A stretch of 64,000 bases of DNA from Flavobacterium franklandianum (GTDB lineage Bacteria > Bacteroidota > Bacteroidia > Flavobacteriales > Flavobacteriaceae), in the NCBI RefSeq assembly GCF_007097365.1, contig NZ_VJZR01000015.1:1-64000 (forward strand), written 5' to 3'. The position numbers were made by a program, and so were the translations under genes. The notes beneath the pieces are model-generated. The model was not told the DNA's origin. It ran no database searches and saw only the letters and a program-made list of their open reading frames with translations. Shown here in pieces: positions 1-9,475 of the stretch. The stretch's first letter is position 1. Every line of letters begins with the position of its first letter.

Positions 1-93
1 CTCTAACCTCTAACCTCTAACCTCTAACCTCTAACCTCTAACCTCTAACCTCTAACCTCTAACCTCTAACCTCTAACTTCTAACTTCTAACTT
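1..93. repeat. Heptamer tandem repeat (ctctaac)n
   Basis: Consecutive copies of the 7-bp unit ctctaac run from the window edge, changing to ttctaac in the last copies (about 74-92), and stop directly at the TTG start of menC. The left end is cut by the window. The same 7-bp periodicity with other unit sequences occurs at 16990-17049 and 29842-29925, each touching the end of a gene. Confidence 0.9.
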
Positions 94-1137
94 TTGAAAG
101 CAACTTACCACAAATACATTCTCAATTTTAAACAACCTTCGGGAACGTCTCGCGGTGTGATGACCGTGAAAGAAACCTGGTTTATCATTCTAGAAAAGGA
201 CGGTAAAAAGGGAATAGGCGAGTGTGGCATCTTGAGAGGATTAAGCGCAGACGACCGACCTGATTATGAAGCCAAATTACAATGGAGTTGTGATAATATT
301 GAGCTTGGTGAAAACCAACTTTGGGAATTCTTAATCGAGTTCCCTTCGATACAGTTTGGAGTCGAAATGGCGTTCCAATCTTTGAGGAGTGAAAACCCTT
401 TTTTACTCTTTCCTTCGGACTTCACAAATGGAAAAACAAGCATCGAAATAAACGGTTTGGTTTGGATGGGCGAGGAGTCGTTTATGAAGCAACAAATAGA
501 GGAAAAACTAGCCGATGGTTTTCGATGTGTAAAACTCAAAATCGGCGCTATAGATTTTGATAAAGAACTGCAATTATTGCGTTTTATTCGGCAACATTTC
601 ACCCCAGAACAAGTCGAAATTAGGGTCGATGCTAACGGTGCTTTTGATGTAACTTTAGCTTTAGATAAGTTAAGTCAATTAACTGGTTTTAAATTACATA
701 GCATAGAACAGCCAATAAAAAAAAACAATACTGACAGGATGGCAGAGTTGTGTAAAATTACTCCAATTCCCATAGCTTTGGACGAAGAGCTGATTGGTGT
801 CTTTTTATTGGAAGAAAAGGAAGCTTTATTGCAAAAAATAAAACCCCAATACATCATTTTGAAGCCTAGTTTTGTGGGTGGTTTTCGAGGGACAAAAGAG
901 TGGATTTTACTCGCTGAAAAATACAATATTGGATGGTGGATTACCTCGGCTTTAGAGTCTAATATTGGACTAAATGCCATTGCACAATGGACGTTTTTAC
1001 AACAGAATTATATGCCACAAGGACTTGGAACAGGAGCTTTATATACCAATAATTTTGATTGTCCGTTGCTCGTTTCTCAAGGTCAATTGTGGTATGAAAA
1101 GGAGTTGGATTGGACCTTTGATTTTGATGTTTTTTAG
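94..1137 (+). CDS. menC: o-Succinylbenzoate synthase (MenC-like, enolase superfamily)
   Basis: Predicted to dehydrate SHCHC to o-succinylbenzoate in menaquinone synthesis, in the cytoplasm. The 347-residue protein has an enolase-superfamily cap domain (about 1-105) and a TIM-barrel part. The expected catalytic set is visible: the KxK pair K147/K149, metal ligands D179 (in RVDANGAF), E205 (in IEQP) and D230 (in ALDEE), and the second-side lysine K257 (in ILKPSF). The start is a TTG at 94 directly after the heptamer repeat; no ATG lies near it, so the true start is slightly uncertain. Dipeptide epimerases share the fold, but length and motif spacing fit MenC better. Convergent with the following kinase gene. 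Confidence 0.85.
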   Translation: MKATYHKYILNFKQPSGTSRGVMTVKETWFIILEKDGKKGIGECGILRGLSADDRPDYEAKLQWSCDNIELGENQLWEFLIEFPSIQFGVEMAFQSLRSENPFLLFPSDFTNGKTSIEINGLVWMGEESFMKQQIEEKLADGFRCVKLKIGAIDFDKELQLLRFIRQHFTPEQVEIRVDANGAFDVTLALDKLSQLTGFKLHSIEQPIKKNNTDRMAELCKITPIPIALDEELIGVFLLEEKEALLQKIKPQYIILKPSFVGGFRGTKEWILLAEKYNIGWWITSALESNIGLNAIAQWTFLQQNYMPQGLGTGALYTNNFDCPLLVSQGQLWYEKELDWTFDFDVF

Positions 1138-1352
1138 ATTTCAAAAATAATTCGATTATTCCGTTTTATTTGATTTTCAAGCGGGATACGTTCGGGATAA
1201 TCGGAATTTTTATTATTGGAAATCTGTGACCCGAGATCAAAGGTCGAATAGACGAAGTAATCATTGACTATTATTTCGTTACAATCTCTGGGTCTCTACC
1301 CCGAGGTAGTTTATTGCTTTGCCACGGGTCTCGCAATGACTATACTACTAGG
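1138..1352. repeat. Intergenic remnant of dispersed palindromic repeat
   Basis: The 215-bp gap between the convergent menC and kinase genes holds no ORF worth calling. At 1226-1345 it contains degenerate pieces of the repeat family seen at 27849-28007: a gtgacccgag-like segment and the block accccgaggtagttta (about 1299-1314), close to gccccgaggtggttaa at 27996-28011. It ends in a 'gccacgggtctcgcaatgac' segment (about 1321-1340). I see no clear terminator. Confidence 0.5.
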
Positions 1353-4300
1353 TTACTTTTTGAAATATTTACAAATCATCTTACTCAATGTGGTAATATT
1401 TACAGGTTTTGAGATATAATCTGTACATCCAGCAGCAAGTGCTTTGTCGTGGTCACTTTGCATTCCGTTAGCAGTTTGGGCAATAATCACGATGTCTTTA
1501 TTGAATTTTCTTATTTGTTTTGTGGCTTCATAACCTCCCATTTTTGGCATATTTATATCCATCATTACAAGATCGATATCCGGATTATTTCGGCAAGCTT
1601 CGATGGCTTCATAGCCTGTACTTACTTTCATAATATTATTGCTATAGGGTTTTACGGCAATGGTGATGAGTAGTTTTGAGATTGAATCGTCTTCGACTAT
1701 GAGTACTTTTAGATTATTAATTTCGTTTTCCTCTTTGATACTTATTTTTATATTATTGGCAACCATTTTATCTTTAAGTTCATATTCAGAATGGAAAGGT
1801 AATGTGAAATGAAAAGTGCTTCCAAGGCCTTCTTTGCTTTCGACCCATATTTTCCCTCCTTGTATTTCTACGTATGCTTTGGAAATGGCTAAACCTAAGC
1901 CAGAACCTTCGTGGCTTCGGCTTGTGGTGTCATTGGCTTGCCGGAATCTTTCGAAAATTATTTTTTTCTGAGAATCGGATATACCTATACCCGAATCTTT
2001 CACGAAAAACTCTAGGAACTTCCCTTTTTTTACACAACCAAATTCGATGGAACCATCATTTGTAAATTTGATGGCATTTTTTATGAGATTGGTGAGAATG
2101 GCATACAATTTTTCACGATCTGTTTTGATATAAGTATCTTTTGAAGACAATTCTTTGGTCAATAAAAGCGATATGTTTTTATGAGTAGTTTCAGGTTTAA
2201 AGAACGTTAGTAAATAATCAAACTGTTCATTTACATTAGTTTCAGATGCGGTTACTTCTATTTGTCCTGATTCTACTTTTGAAATATTGATAATATCATT
2301 GATAACATTCAGCATTCGTTTCCCGCTTTTCTCAATAATTTTTATGTATTCTTGTTGTACCTCCACTGATAGATTTTCGTCTTTCAGGAGTTCAGTAAAG
2401 CCCAGAATTCCGTTCATTGGGGTTCGAATTTCGTGGCTCATATTGGCAAGGAAAGCTAATTTTAAGCGGTCACTTTCTTCCGCTTTTTCTTTGGCTTTGA
2501 TTAATTGTTGTTCGATAAGTTTGCGTTCTGTAATATCTTCTTTGATAGCAATATAATGTGTTGTTATTCCTTGAGAATTTAAAATAGGGGAAATAGAGGC
2601 AGATTCCCAATAGAGCGTGCCATCTTTTTTCTTATTGTTGAATTCTCCAAACCATTCATTTCCAGAGACTAGAGTGTCCCATAGATTTTTGTATTCAGAA
2701 AAAGAGGTATGTCCTGATTTTAAAATACGAGGATTATTTCCAATAATTTCGTTATAGGAATAACCAGTAGTTTCTAGGAACTTTGGATTGACATATTCGA
2801 TAATTCCTAATGTATTCGTGATCATAATAGCCACTGGGCTTTGCTCAACCGCTTGTGACAGTTGTTTGATTTTTTCTTGAGTACGTTTGCGTTCTGTAAT
2901 ATCATGAATAATGACTTGAACTGCGTTTTGATATTCGAAGAGGGTAGGTATTGCTTTTAGTTCTGCATATACCGTTTCTCCCGATATTGTGATGAGTTTT
3001 TCTTCGACAATTTGAGACGCAATATTGCCCAAAACCAAATCTTTCATTCTTTGAATGACACTGTCTTTGCTTTCTGGATGAATGAATTCTAAAACGCTTT
3101 TTCCAATAATTTGGTCGTAACTATTTGCTCTCACTATTCGAAGCGCTTCACTATTTACATAAGTGATTTTGTCTTGAACATAGGTAACAATTCCATCGGG
3201 AGAGTTTTCTACTAATCCTCGATATTTTTCTTCGCTTTCTCGCAATGCTTCTTCGGCTTGTTTTCGCTCGGTTATATCGGTTACGATCCCAATTGTATTT
3301 GTAATTTTATTGTCTTTATCCTTAATGGCTGAGACGGATGATTCGCCCCAAAAAACAGTTCCATCCTTTCTTAAGTAACGATTTTCTATTTGATATTTAT
3401 CAATTTCACCACTGTTTATTTTATCCAACCACATCTGGCTTTTTTCTATATCATCTGGATGGGTAAAGCTAAAGTTTTTCATTTTACCAAACTCTTTTTG
3501 AGAATAGTCAGTCATTTTTAACCACCAATTGTTGAATTCCAAAAAATTTCCATCTGTATCGGCTAAAACAATTCCTGAATTGGCTAGGTTGAATATTTTA
3601 TTTAGTTTCTCTTGAGTCTTTTTTAGTGCCTTTTCATTTTTTTTCCGATTGGAAATATCACGAGCAGTTACAATTAGAACATCTTTGCCCTTATATTTTC
3701 CTTTGTTAGTAACCACATCTTTTGGAAAAATTTCACCATTTTTGCGTACCGCCCAAAATTCAAGTGATATTGGAATTCCATTTTCGAAAACCGATTGCAA
3801 GATTCTATTTACCTCTTCTAGATTATTAAGACCGGGTGCTGACACACTTTCAGGGCTTTTTCCTATGAGTTCTTCTCTAGAATATTGATACATTTTTTCG
3901 GCTCCTTTGTTTACATCGATAAAGGTTCCATTTTCGTCAATAACATAAATCGCTTCTGAAACTGAATCAAAAATAGATTGTAAATTATCTTTGTTTGCTT
4001 GCAATTCATTTTCAGCTATTTTGCGCTCTGTAATGTCCCTAGTAATATTCATCACAGCAGGTTTATTCTCATAATTGATTATAATGGTTTCTATTTCGAC
4101 AAATTTGTCATTGCCTTTTTTGTCTTTGATGGTAGTTTCAAAAGCTGTTTTTCCTTGTGCTAATAAAGCATTGATTCTCTCTTCTCGTATTGGATCTGGT
4201 ATTGTTTCAATATCTAAAATACTCAATGACAAGAGCTCTCTTTTGGTATAACCAAAAAGTGCTGTAGTAGCTGGATTTACTTCTATAAATTTACCGGGTT

Positions 4301-4415
4301 TCCCCTCAGAATCTAATCTAAACAAGGTAATACTATCTCTATTTGAATCGAAAAAAATACGATACTTATCATAGTTAGCAGGTATAGTTTCGTTTGTAAT
4401 TTTTTTTGTCTCCAT
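1353..4415 (-). CDS. Multi-PAS hybrid histidine kinase with C-terminal receiver
   Basis: Predicted cytoplasmic sensor kinase of 1020 residues. Reading order: about five PAS domains (roughly 16-135, 137-260, 262-390, 390-515, 515-645, several ending in the PAC-like D(I)TERK), HisKA with the H-box NMSHEIRTPMNGILGF near 660, HATPase with GSGLGLAISKAY, and a receiver domain (about 900-1018) with acidic DD, phospho-acceptor Asp in MMDINMP and KP near the end. No transmembrane segment or DNA-binding domain is visible, so output must pass to an HPt or other partner not in this window. The start at 4415 (METKK) is preferred over an upstream ATG at 4490 because the extra 25 residues look like translated AT-rich leader. 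The C-terminal 500 residues closely match those of the next gene, indicating duplication. Confidence 0.9.
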   Translation of the reverse strand: METKKITNETIPANYDKYRIFFDSNRDSITLFRLDSEGKPGKFIEVNPATTALFGYTKRELLSLSILDIETIPDPIREERINALLAQGKTAFETTIKDKKGNDKFVEIETIIINYENKPAVMNITRDITERKIAENELQANKDNLQSIFDSVSEAIYVIDENGTFIDVNKGAEKMYQYSREELIGKSPESVSAPGLNNLEEVNRILQSVFENGIPISLEFWAVRKNGEIFPKDVVTNKGKYKGKDVLIVTARDISNRKKNEKALKKTQEKLNKIFNLANSGIVLADTDGNFLEFNNWWLKMTDYSQKEFGKMKNFSFTHPDDIEKSQMWLDKINSGEIDKYQIENRYLRKDGTVFWGESSVSAIKDKDNKITNTIGIVTDITERKQAEEALRESEEKYRGLVENSPDGIVTYVQDKITYVNSEALRIVRANSYDQIIGKSVLEFIHPESKDSVIQRMKDLVLGNIASQIVEEKLITISGETVYAELKAIPTLFEYQNAVQVIIHDITERKRTQEKIKQLSQAVEQSPVAIMITNTLGIIEYVNPKFLETTGYSYNEIIGNNPRILKSGHTSFSEYKNLWDTLVSGNEWFGEFNNKKKDGTLYWESASISPILNSQGITTHYIAIKEDITERKLIEQQLIKAKEKAEESDRLKLAFLANMSHEIRTPMNGILGFTELLKDENLSVEVQQEYIKIIEKSGKRMLNVINDIINISKVESGQIEVTASETNVNEQFDYLLTFFKPETTHKNISLLLTKELSSKDTYIKTDREKLYAILTNLIKNAIKFTNDGSIEFGCVKKGKFLEFFVKDSGIGISDSQKKIIFERFRQANDTTSRSHEGSGLGLAISKAYVEIQGGKIWVESKEGLGSTFHFTLPFHSEYELKDKMVANNIKISIKEENEINNLKVLIVEDDSISKLLITIAVKPYSNNIMKVSTGYEAIEACRNNPDIDLVMMDINMPKMGGYEATKQIRKFNKDIVIIAQTANGMQSDHDKALAAGCTDYISKPVNITTLSKMICKYFKK

Positions 4416-4535
4416 ATAAAAATTTAATTTTTTTATTTTGATTATTTCTAATATACACTTTTGAATAAAATGTCCATAAAAGGACTTCAATTACCCAATT
4501 AAAACAACCTACATTATACCAACATTTAGAATCAA

Positions 4536-7500
4536 TTATTTGCTAAAATATTTTTGTATCAAATTCCCCAATGAGGTTATATCTATTGGTTTCGAAATAT
4601 AATCTGTACACCCTGCTGCAATGGCGTTGTCACGGTCACTTTTCATTCCGTTTGCTGTTTGCGCAATAATAATTAAGTCTTTGTTGAATTTTCGGATATT
4701 TTTCGTGGCTTCATAACCACCCATTTCTGGCATATTTATATCCATCATAACCAGATCGATGTCAGGATTATTGCGACAGGCTTCTATGGCTTCGAGGCCG
4801 TTGTTCACTTTTAAAATTTCTTTACTGTATGGTTTTACGGCAATGATAATCAGTAATTTAGATATGGCATCGTCTTCTACAATCAATACTTTCAGGTTTT
4901 TAATAGATTTGCTCTCTTTTACTACAGAAACCTCTTTTTCTACCGCAATTATTTTTTCGGATTTGTTTTCAACATTCAAAGGAATGGTGAAATAAAAAGT
5001 ACTTCCTTTTCCCTGTTTGCTTTCAACCCATATTTTTCCGCCTAGCATTTCAATATAAGCTTTTGAAATTGCCAATCCCAATCCTGAACCTTCATGAGTT
5101 CGGCTAATGGTTTCATCGGCTTGCCTGAATCTTTCGAAAATTATTTTTATCTGTGATTTTGAAATTCCCAAACCTGTATCTTTAATAAAAAATTCTAAGT
5201 GATTTCCTTTTTTTTCACAACCAAATTCAATCGAACCTTCATTAGTAAATTTTAGCGCATTTTTAACTAGATTGGTCAGAACAGCATAGATTTTTTCTCG
5301 ATCTGTTTTTACTAAAGCATCCTCTGATGCTAATTGTTTCGAAATATAAAGTTCAATTCCTTTTAGTTTAGCTTCAGGTTTAAAGAAAGTTTGAATGTAT
5401 TGTATTTGTTCATTAATATTGGTTTCTGACAAGGAAACTTCTATTTGTCCTGATTCTACTTTTGAAATGCTTATGATGTCATTGATAATATTTAGCATTC
5501 GCTTGCCACTTTTTTCAATAATTTCAATATATTCTTGCTGTTCTTTACCGGATAAGTATGGTTCTTTTAAAAGCTCAGTAAAGCCCAGAATTCCGTTCAT
5601 AGGCGTGCGAATTTCGTGGCTCATATTAGCAAGGAAAACTAGTTTTAAACGATCGCTTTCTTCGGCACGTTCTTTTGATTTGACCAATTCTTTTTCCGCA
5701 TCTTTGCGATGGGTGATGTCTTCTTTGATGGCGATAAAGTGAGTTGTTTGGCCATCGATGTTTACAATCGGAGAAATCGAAGCGGATTCCCAGAACAGTG
5801 TTCCGTTTTTTCTCTTGTTATGAAATTCGCCATGCCATTCTTTGCCTTTACTTATAGTATTCCATAACATTTTATATTCGTCAGTCGAGGTATAACCTGA
5901 TTTTAAAACCCTTGGATTTTGACTGACTACTTCCTCAAGAGTATATCCGGTGGTCTCGACAAATTTTGGGTTGACGTATTCAATTTCGCCTTTCGTATTT
6001 GTTATCACAATCGTAACGGGACTTTGCTCTACCGCCTGCGAGAGTTGTCGAATTTTTTCTTCGGTTATTCTGCGATCCTGTTCTATTTGAATTTTTTCAA
6101 GAGCAAAGGATATGTTTAGAATAATTTTTTCGAGTAATGAAATTTCTTGCTCTGACGAAAAAAAGTTGGTTTCATCAGAATACAAGTTGAACGCACCAAT
6201 TATTTTGTTGCGAACGATTATAGGAATCGAAATTACCGAATAATACCCCCGTTCTAGCGCATCTTTACGCCAGATTTTCATCATTTTATCTTTTGCAATA
6301 TCATTACAAATCACAGTTCTTCTTTCACGCATTGCAATTCCTGTTGGGCCTCTTCCTTCGGGAACATCTTGTTTTATAGTTATATTACTTTTTGCAAAGT
6401 ATCCATTTTCATATCCGCTATATGCTGCTGTAAGTATTTTATTATCATCATTGAGTAACCCAATCCAACTCATTCGGAATTTTCCAAAATTAACAGCAAT
6501 ATTGCATATCTCCTGAAATAATTCTTCTTGATTATGTGTTCTGATAATTAAATTATTGATTTGGCTAATTAAAGCATAAACCCGATTGATTTTATATAAT
6601 TCTATACTGGTTTGCTTGCGTAAAGTAATATCATGAACAATAATTTGAACCGCTTTTTTATGTTCAAAAAAGGTGGGAATTCCTTTAACCTCCACATCAA
6701 ATGGAGTTCCATCTACTCTTATAAATTTTTCCTCGACAGTTGTTGATATATAATTATCTGCAACGATTTCTTTCATTCTTTGGGTTAGCTCTTTAATACT
6801 AGCAGGATGTACAAATTGAAAAACGTGTTTGCCTATAATTTCTTCCTTACTTTTTGCGCCTAACATTCGAACGCCTTCACTGTTGATAAAAGCAATTTTA
6901 TCGTCTATATAAATCACAACACCATCAGGTGAGTTTTCTACCAGACTACGGTATTTTTCTTCACTTTCTTTTAAAGAATTTTCACTAATTTTCTTTTCAG
7001 AGATATCAAGTATATAGCCATGCCAAAGCACTGATCCATCATCAAGCTTTTGAGGTTTTGCATTACCGTAAAGATGACGAACTTCACCATCTTTTACCTT
7101 GATACAATATTCGTGTTTCCAAGGGGTCAAGTATTTTGCAGATTTCTGAATAGAAGCTACTAACGCCTCGTAGTCATCCGGATGAACAGTTGCAAATACT
7201 TTACTGGCATCTTCACGGACTTCTTCGGGGGTAAGGTCAAAAATTTCAGCGATTCCGTCACTGGCAAAAGGAAAACAGGAACTCCCATCAGGGCGCAACA
7301 AATATTGGTAAACGACTCCCGGCAGGTGGCTAGTAATAGTATTGAAAAGATTTAATACTACTTCCTTAGCTTTTTCTGCTTGTTTTTTTTCTGTAATATC
7401 CAGATGCGTTCCGGACATTAATAGTGGTTTGCCCTCTAAATCCCATTCATTTATTTTACCACGATCGAGAACCCAAATCCAATCTCCGTTTTTGTGCTTC

Positions 7501-9425
7501 ATTCTAGCTTCGTTCTCATAAAAATCAAGCTCTCCTTTGAAGTGCTTTTCTAATTTTTCATTAGAACATTTTAAATCATCAGGATGGGTATATTTTGTCC
7601 AGGTTTCGATAGAAACGGGAGCTAGTTCTTCTAAGGTGTAACCAATTATTTTGGCCCATTGATCGTTGAAAATTGTTGCTCCAGTTTGAATATTCCATTC
7701 CCAAGTTCCTGCTCCAGTGCCAATTAGGATTACAGCCAATCTGCGTTTTTCATTTTCCAAAGCTTTTTCTGCATTCTTTCGGTCTGTAATGTCAAAGATA
7801 GAACCTACCAGCGACTTGATTCCTGATTCTTCTATAAATCGGGTCTTGCTTGCAATGATGGTGAGTTCTACTCCTTTCACGGTAATTTTTTCCTCTCTAC
7901 TATCTGGAATGCCTGTATCAAGTACATCTCTGTCTATTTTGAAACAAAGCTCTATTTCATCTTTAGTAATGTTTTCGACTAGGGTTTTGCCAATTACACT
8001 TTCTTTATCAAAACCAAATAAATTATTAAAAGCGCTATTGGCATAGGTAATCCTGTGGTCGTTATCTTTGAGAAATATTGGATTTCCGGCCAATTCTAAA
8101 ATAGTTCGAATGCGTTCTTTTTCATCTCTCAATTTTTCTTCAGCCATTTTGCGATTAGTAATATCTCTGGCGATTAAAATAAAGTGTGTATCAAGAATGT
8201 TTTTACCTTTTATTGGTGAAACAGAAATTTCAAACCAAAATCTTCCTTGTTTCAAGTCTAGAGCATATTGTTTTCCTGCAGACCAGCCTTTTTTGTCGGC
8301 TTCCTCAATTGCCTCCATACACGTTTTTGCAACATCTGCAGGTAGAGTTTCTTGAAATGTTTTACCCATAAATTTTGATGGTGGAAGGGCAAGCAGATCT
8401 TCGTCATGGGTTTGATAATGATATATCTTTCCGTCAATCCCAACTTCAAATAAAATATCAGGTATAGATTCAAGGATGGTAGCCAAATTCTCTTGTACTT
8501 TTCTAATTTTATCTTCAGATAGTTTACGCTCTGTAATGTCTCGTATAATATACATTACCGCAGGTTCATCAAGATAGCTAATTAAAGTGGCTTCTATCTC
8601 AACATTTCTCTGGTTTCCTTCTTTGTCTTTGATAATTGTTTCAAAATTTATTTTTTCTTTAAACTTGTAAGTTTCAATTCTTTTATCGGTTACAATTTCA
8701 ATATCTTTAATACTCTGAGTTAAAAACTCCGCTTTAGAATAACCAAAAATTTCAGTTGTAGCTTTATTTGTTTCAATGAATTTACCTGGATTACCATCAG
8801 AATCTAGTCTAAATATGGTGATACTATCTCTGTTCGATTCAAAAAGAGCACGGTATTTTTCTTCACTAATTTTTATTTGAATTTCTGCTTTTTTGAGTTG
8901 GCTAATGTCTTGCATAGTAACCAAACATTGTTCTCCATCTTCGCTACTGATTCCTGAAAGATTTACATAAAAAGAGAGATTAGTCAACGATATCTCACAA
9001 GATTGTGTTGTTTTAGTCTCTAATAGTTTTTCGAGAAATATATTGAATATTGGTCTAGTTTGGTCAGACACAAAAAGGGCAAAACGTTTGTTTAATAATA
9101 GCGAACGTTCTTTTCCCAACAAATTTGCACATCTGAAATTGAGTTCTTTAATTTCTGCATCTTTCGAAAGTGTGAAATATCCAGAGGGAGCAAAATCATA
9201 TAAATTTGTGTATTTTTCGGCATCAGTATCTGCTTTCTTTTTTGCCAAAAGCAGTTCATCGTGCTGCATTTCGAGTTCGATCTGGTGTACTTCAAGCTCG
9301 TGAATAAGTTTAAGAATTTCGATATCAGAAATAGGTTTAACTTTTTTTATCGACTTGTTTTTAAGTTGTTCTTCGGCTTCTTGACGAAGGATGTCTGCTT
9401 CTGATGGGGTTGCTTTATCTTTCAT
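4536..9425 (-). CDS. Giant PAS/GAF hybrid histidine kinase with receiver
   Basis: A 1629-residue soluble sensor kinase. After a short helical N-terminus with heptad-like character it shows about eight PAS domains, a GAF domain (about 950-1110, between PAS 7 and PAS 8), HisKA near 1268 (NMSHEIRTPMNGILGF), HATPase (GSGLGLAISKAYIE), and a C-terminal receiver with MMDINMP. The PAS beginning YRALFESNRDSITIFRLD is nearly the same as the first PAS of the downstream kinase, and the HisKA-HATPase-REC part is also closely similar. It lies 50 bp downstream of the CheB-CheR gene and 120 bp upstream of the shorter kinase, consistent with one transcription unit read from 12.5 kb. Ligands of the PAS and GAF domains cannot be read from sequence. 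Confidence 0.9.
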   Translation of the reverse strand: MKDKATPSEADILRQEAEEQLKNKSIKKVKPISDIEILKLIHELEVHQIELEMQHDELLLAKKKADTDAEKYTNLYDFAPSGYFTLSKDAEIKELNFRCANLLGKERSLLLNKRFALFVSDQTRPIFNIFLEKLLETKTTQSCEISLTNLSFYVNLSGISSEDGEQCLVTMQDISQLKKAEIQIKISEEKYRALFESNRDSITIFRLDSDGNPGKFIETNKATTEIFGYSKAEFLTQSIKDIEIVTDKRIETYKFKEKINFETIIKDKEGNQRNVEIEATLISYLDEPAVMYIIRDITERKLSEDKIRKVQENLATILESIPDILFEVGIDGKIYHYQTHDEDLLALPPSKFMGKTFQETLPADVAKTCMEAIEEADKKGWSAGKQYALDLKQGRFWFEISVSPIKGKNILDTHFILIARDITNRKMAEEKLRDEKERIRTILELAGNPIFLKDNDHRITYANSAFNNLFGFDKESVIGKTLVENITKDEIELCFKIDRDVLDTGIPDSREEKITVKGVELTIIASKTRFIEESGIKSLVGSIFDITDRKNAEKALENEKRRLAVILIGTGAGTWEWNIQTGATIFNDQWAKIIGYTLEELAPVSIETWTKYTHPDDLKCSNEKLEKHFKGELDFYENEARMKHKNGDWIWVLDRGKINEWDLEGKPLLMSGTHLDITEKKQAEKAKEVVLNLFNTITSHLPGVVYQYLLRPDGSSCFPFASDGIAEIFDLTPEEVREDASKVFATVHPDDYEALVASIQKSAKYLTPWKHEYCIKVKDGEVRHLYGNAKPQKLDDGSVLWHGYILDISEKKISENSLKESEEKYRSLVENSPDGVVIYIDDKIAFINSEGVRMLGAKSKEEIIGKHVFQFVHPASIKELTQRMKEIVADNYISTTVEEKFIRVDGTPFDVEVKGIPTFFEHKKAVQIIVHDITLRKQTSIELYKINRVYALISQINNLIIRTHNQEELFQEICNIAVNFGKFRMSWIGLLNDDNKILTAAYSGYENGYFAKSNITIKQDVPEGRGPTGIAMRERRTVICNDIAKDKMMKIWRKDALERGYYSVISIPIIVRNKIIGAFNLYSDETNFFSSEQEISLLEKIILNISFALEKIQIEQDRRITEEKIRQLSQAVEQSPVTIVITNTKGEIEYVNPKFVETTGYTLEEVVSQNPRVLKSGYTSTDEYKMLWNTISKGKEWHGEFHNKRKNGTLFWESASISPIVNIDGQTTHFIAIKEDITHRKDAEKELVKSKERAEESDRLKLVFLANMSHEIRTPMNGILGFTELLKEPYLSGKEQQEYIEIIEKSGKRMLNIINDIISISKVESGQIEVSLSETNINEQIQYIQTFFKPEAKLKGIELYISKQLASEDALVKTDREKIYAVLTNLVKNALKFTNEGSIEFGCEKKGNHLEFFIKDTGLGISKSQIKIIFERFRQADETISRTHEGSGLGLAISKAYIEMLGGKIWVESKQGKGSTFYFTIPLNVENKSEKIIAVEKEVSVVKESKSIKNLKVLIVEDDAISKLLIIIAVKPYSKEILKVNNGLEAIEACRNNPDIDLVMMDINMPEMGGYEATKNIRKFNKDLIIIAQTANGMKSDRDNAIAAGCTDYISKPIDITSLGNLIQKYFSK

Positions 9426-9475
9426 AAACAGATACTATTTTTTGAAATATTATTTTTGGGATACTTGTGTATAAA

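Noticed and set aside
1-93. Telomere-like C-rich heptamer at the window edge
   Set aside because: The window is an internal cut of a bacterial chromosome; other heptamer arrays lie inside it.
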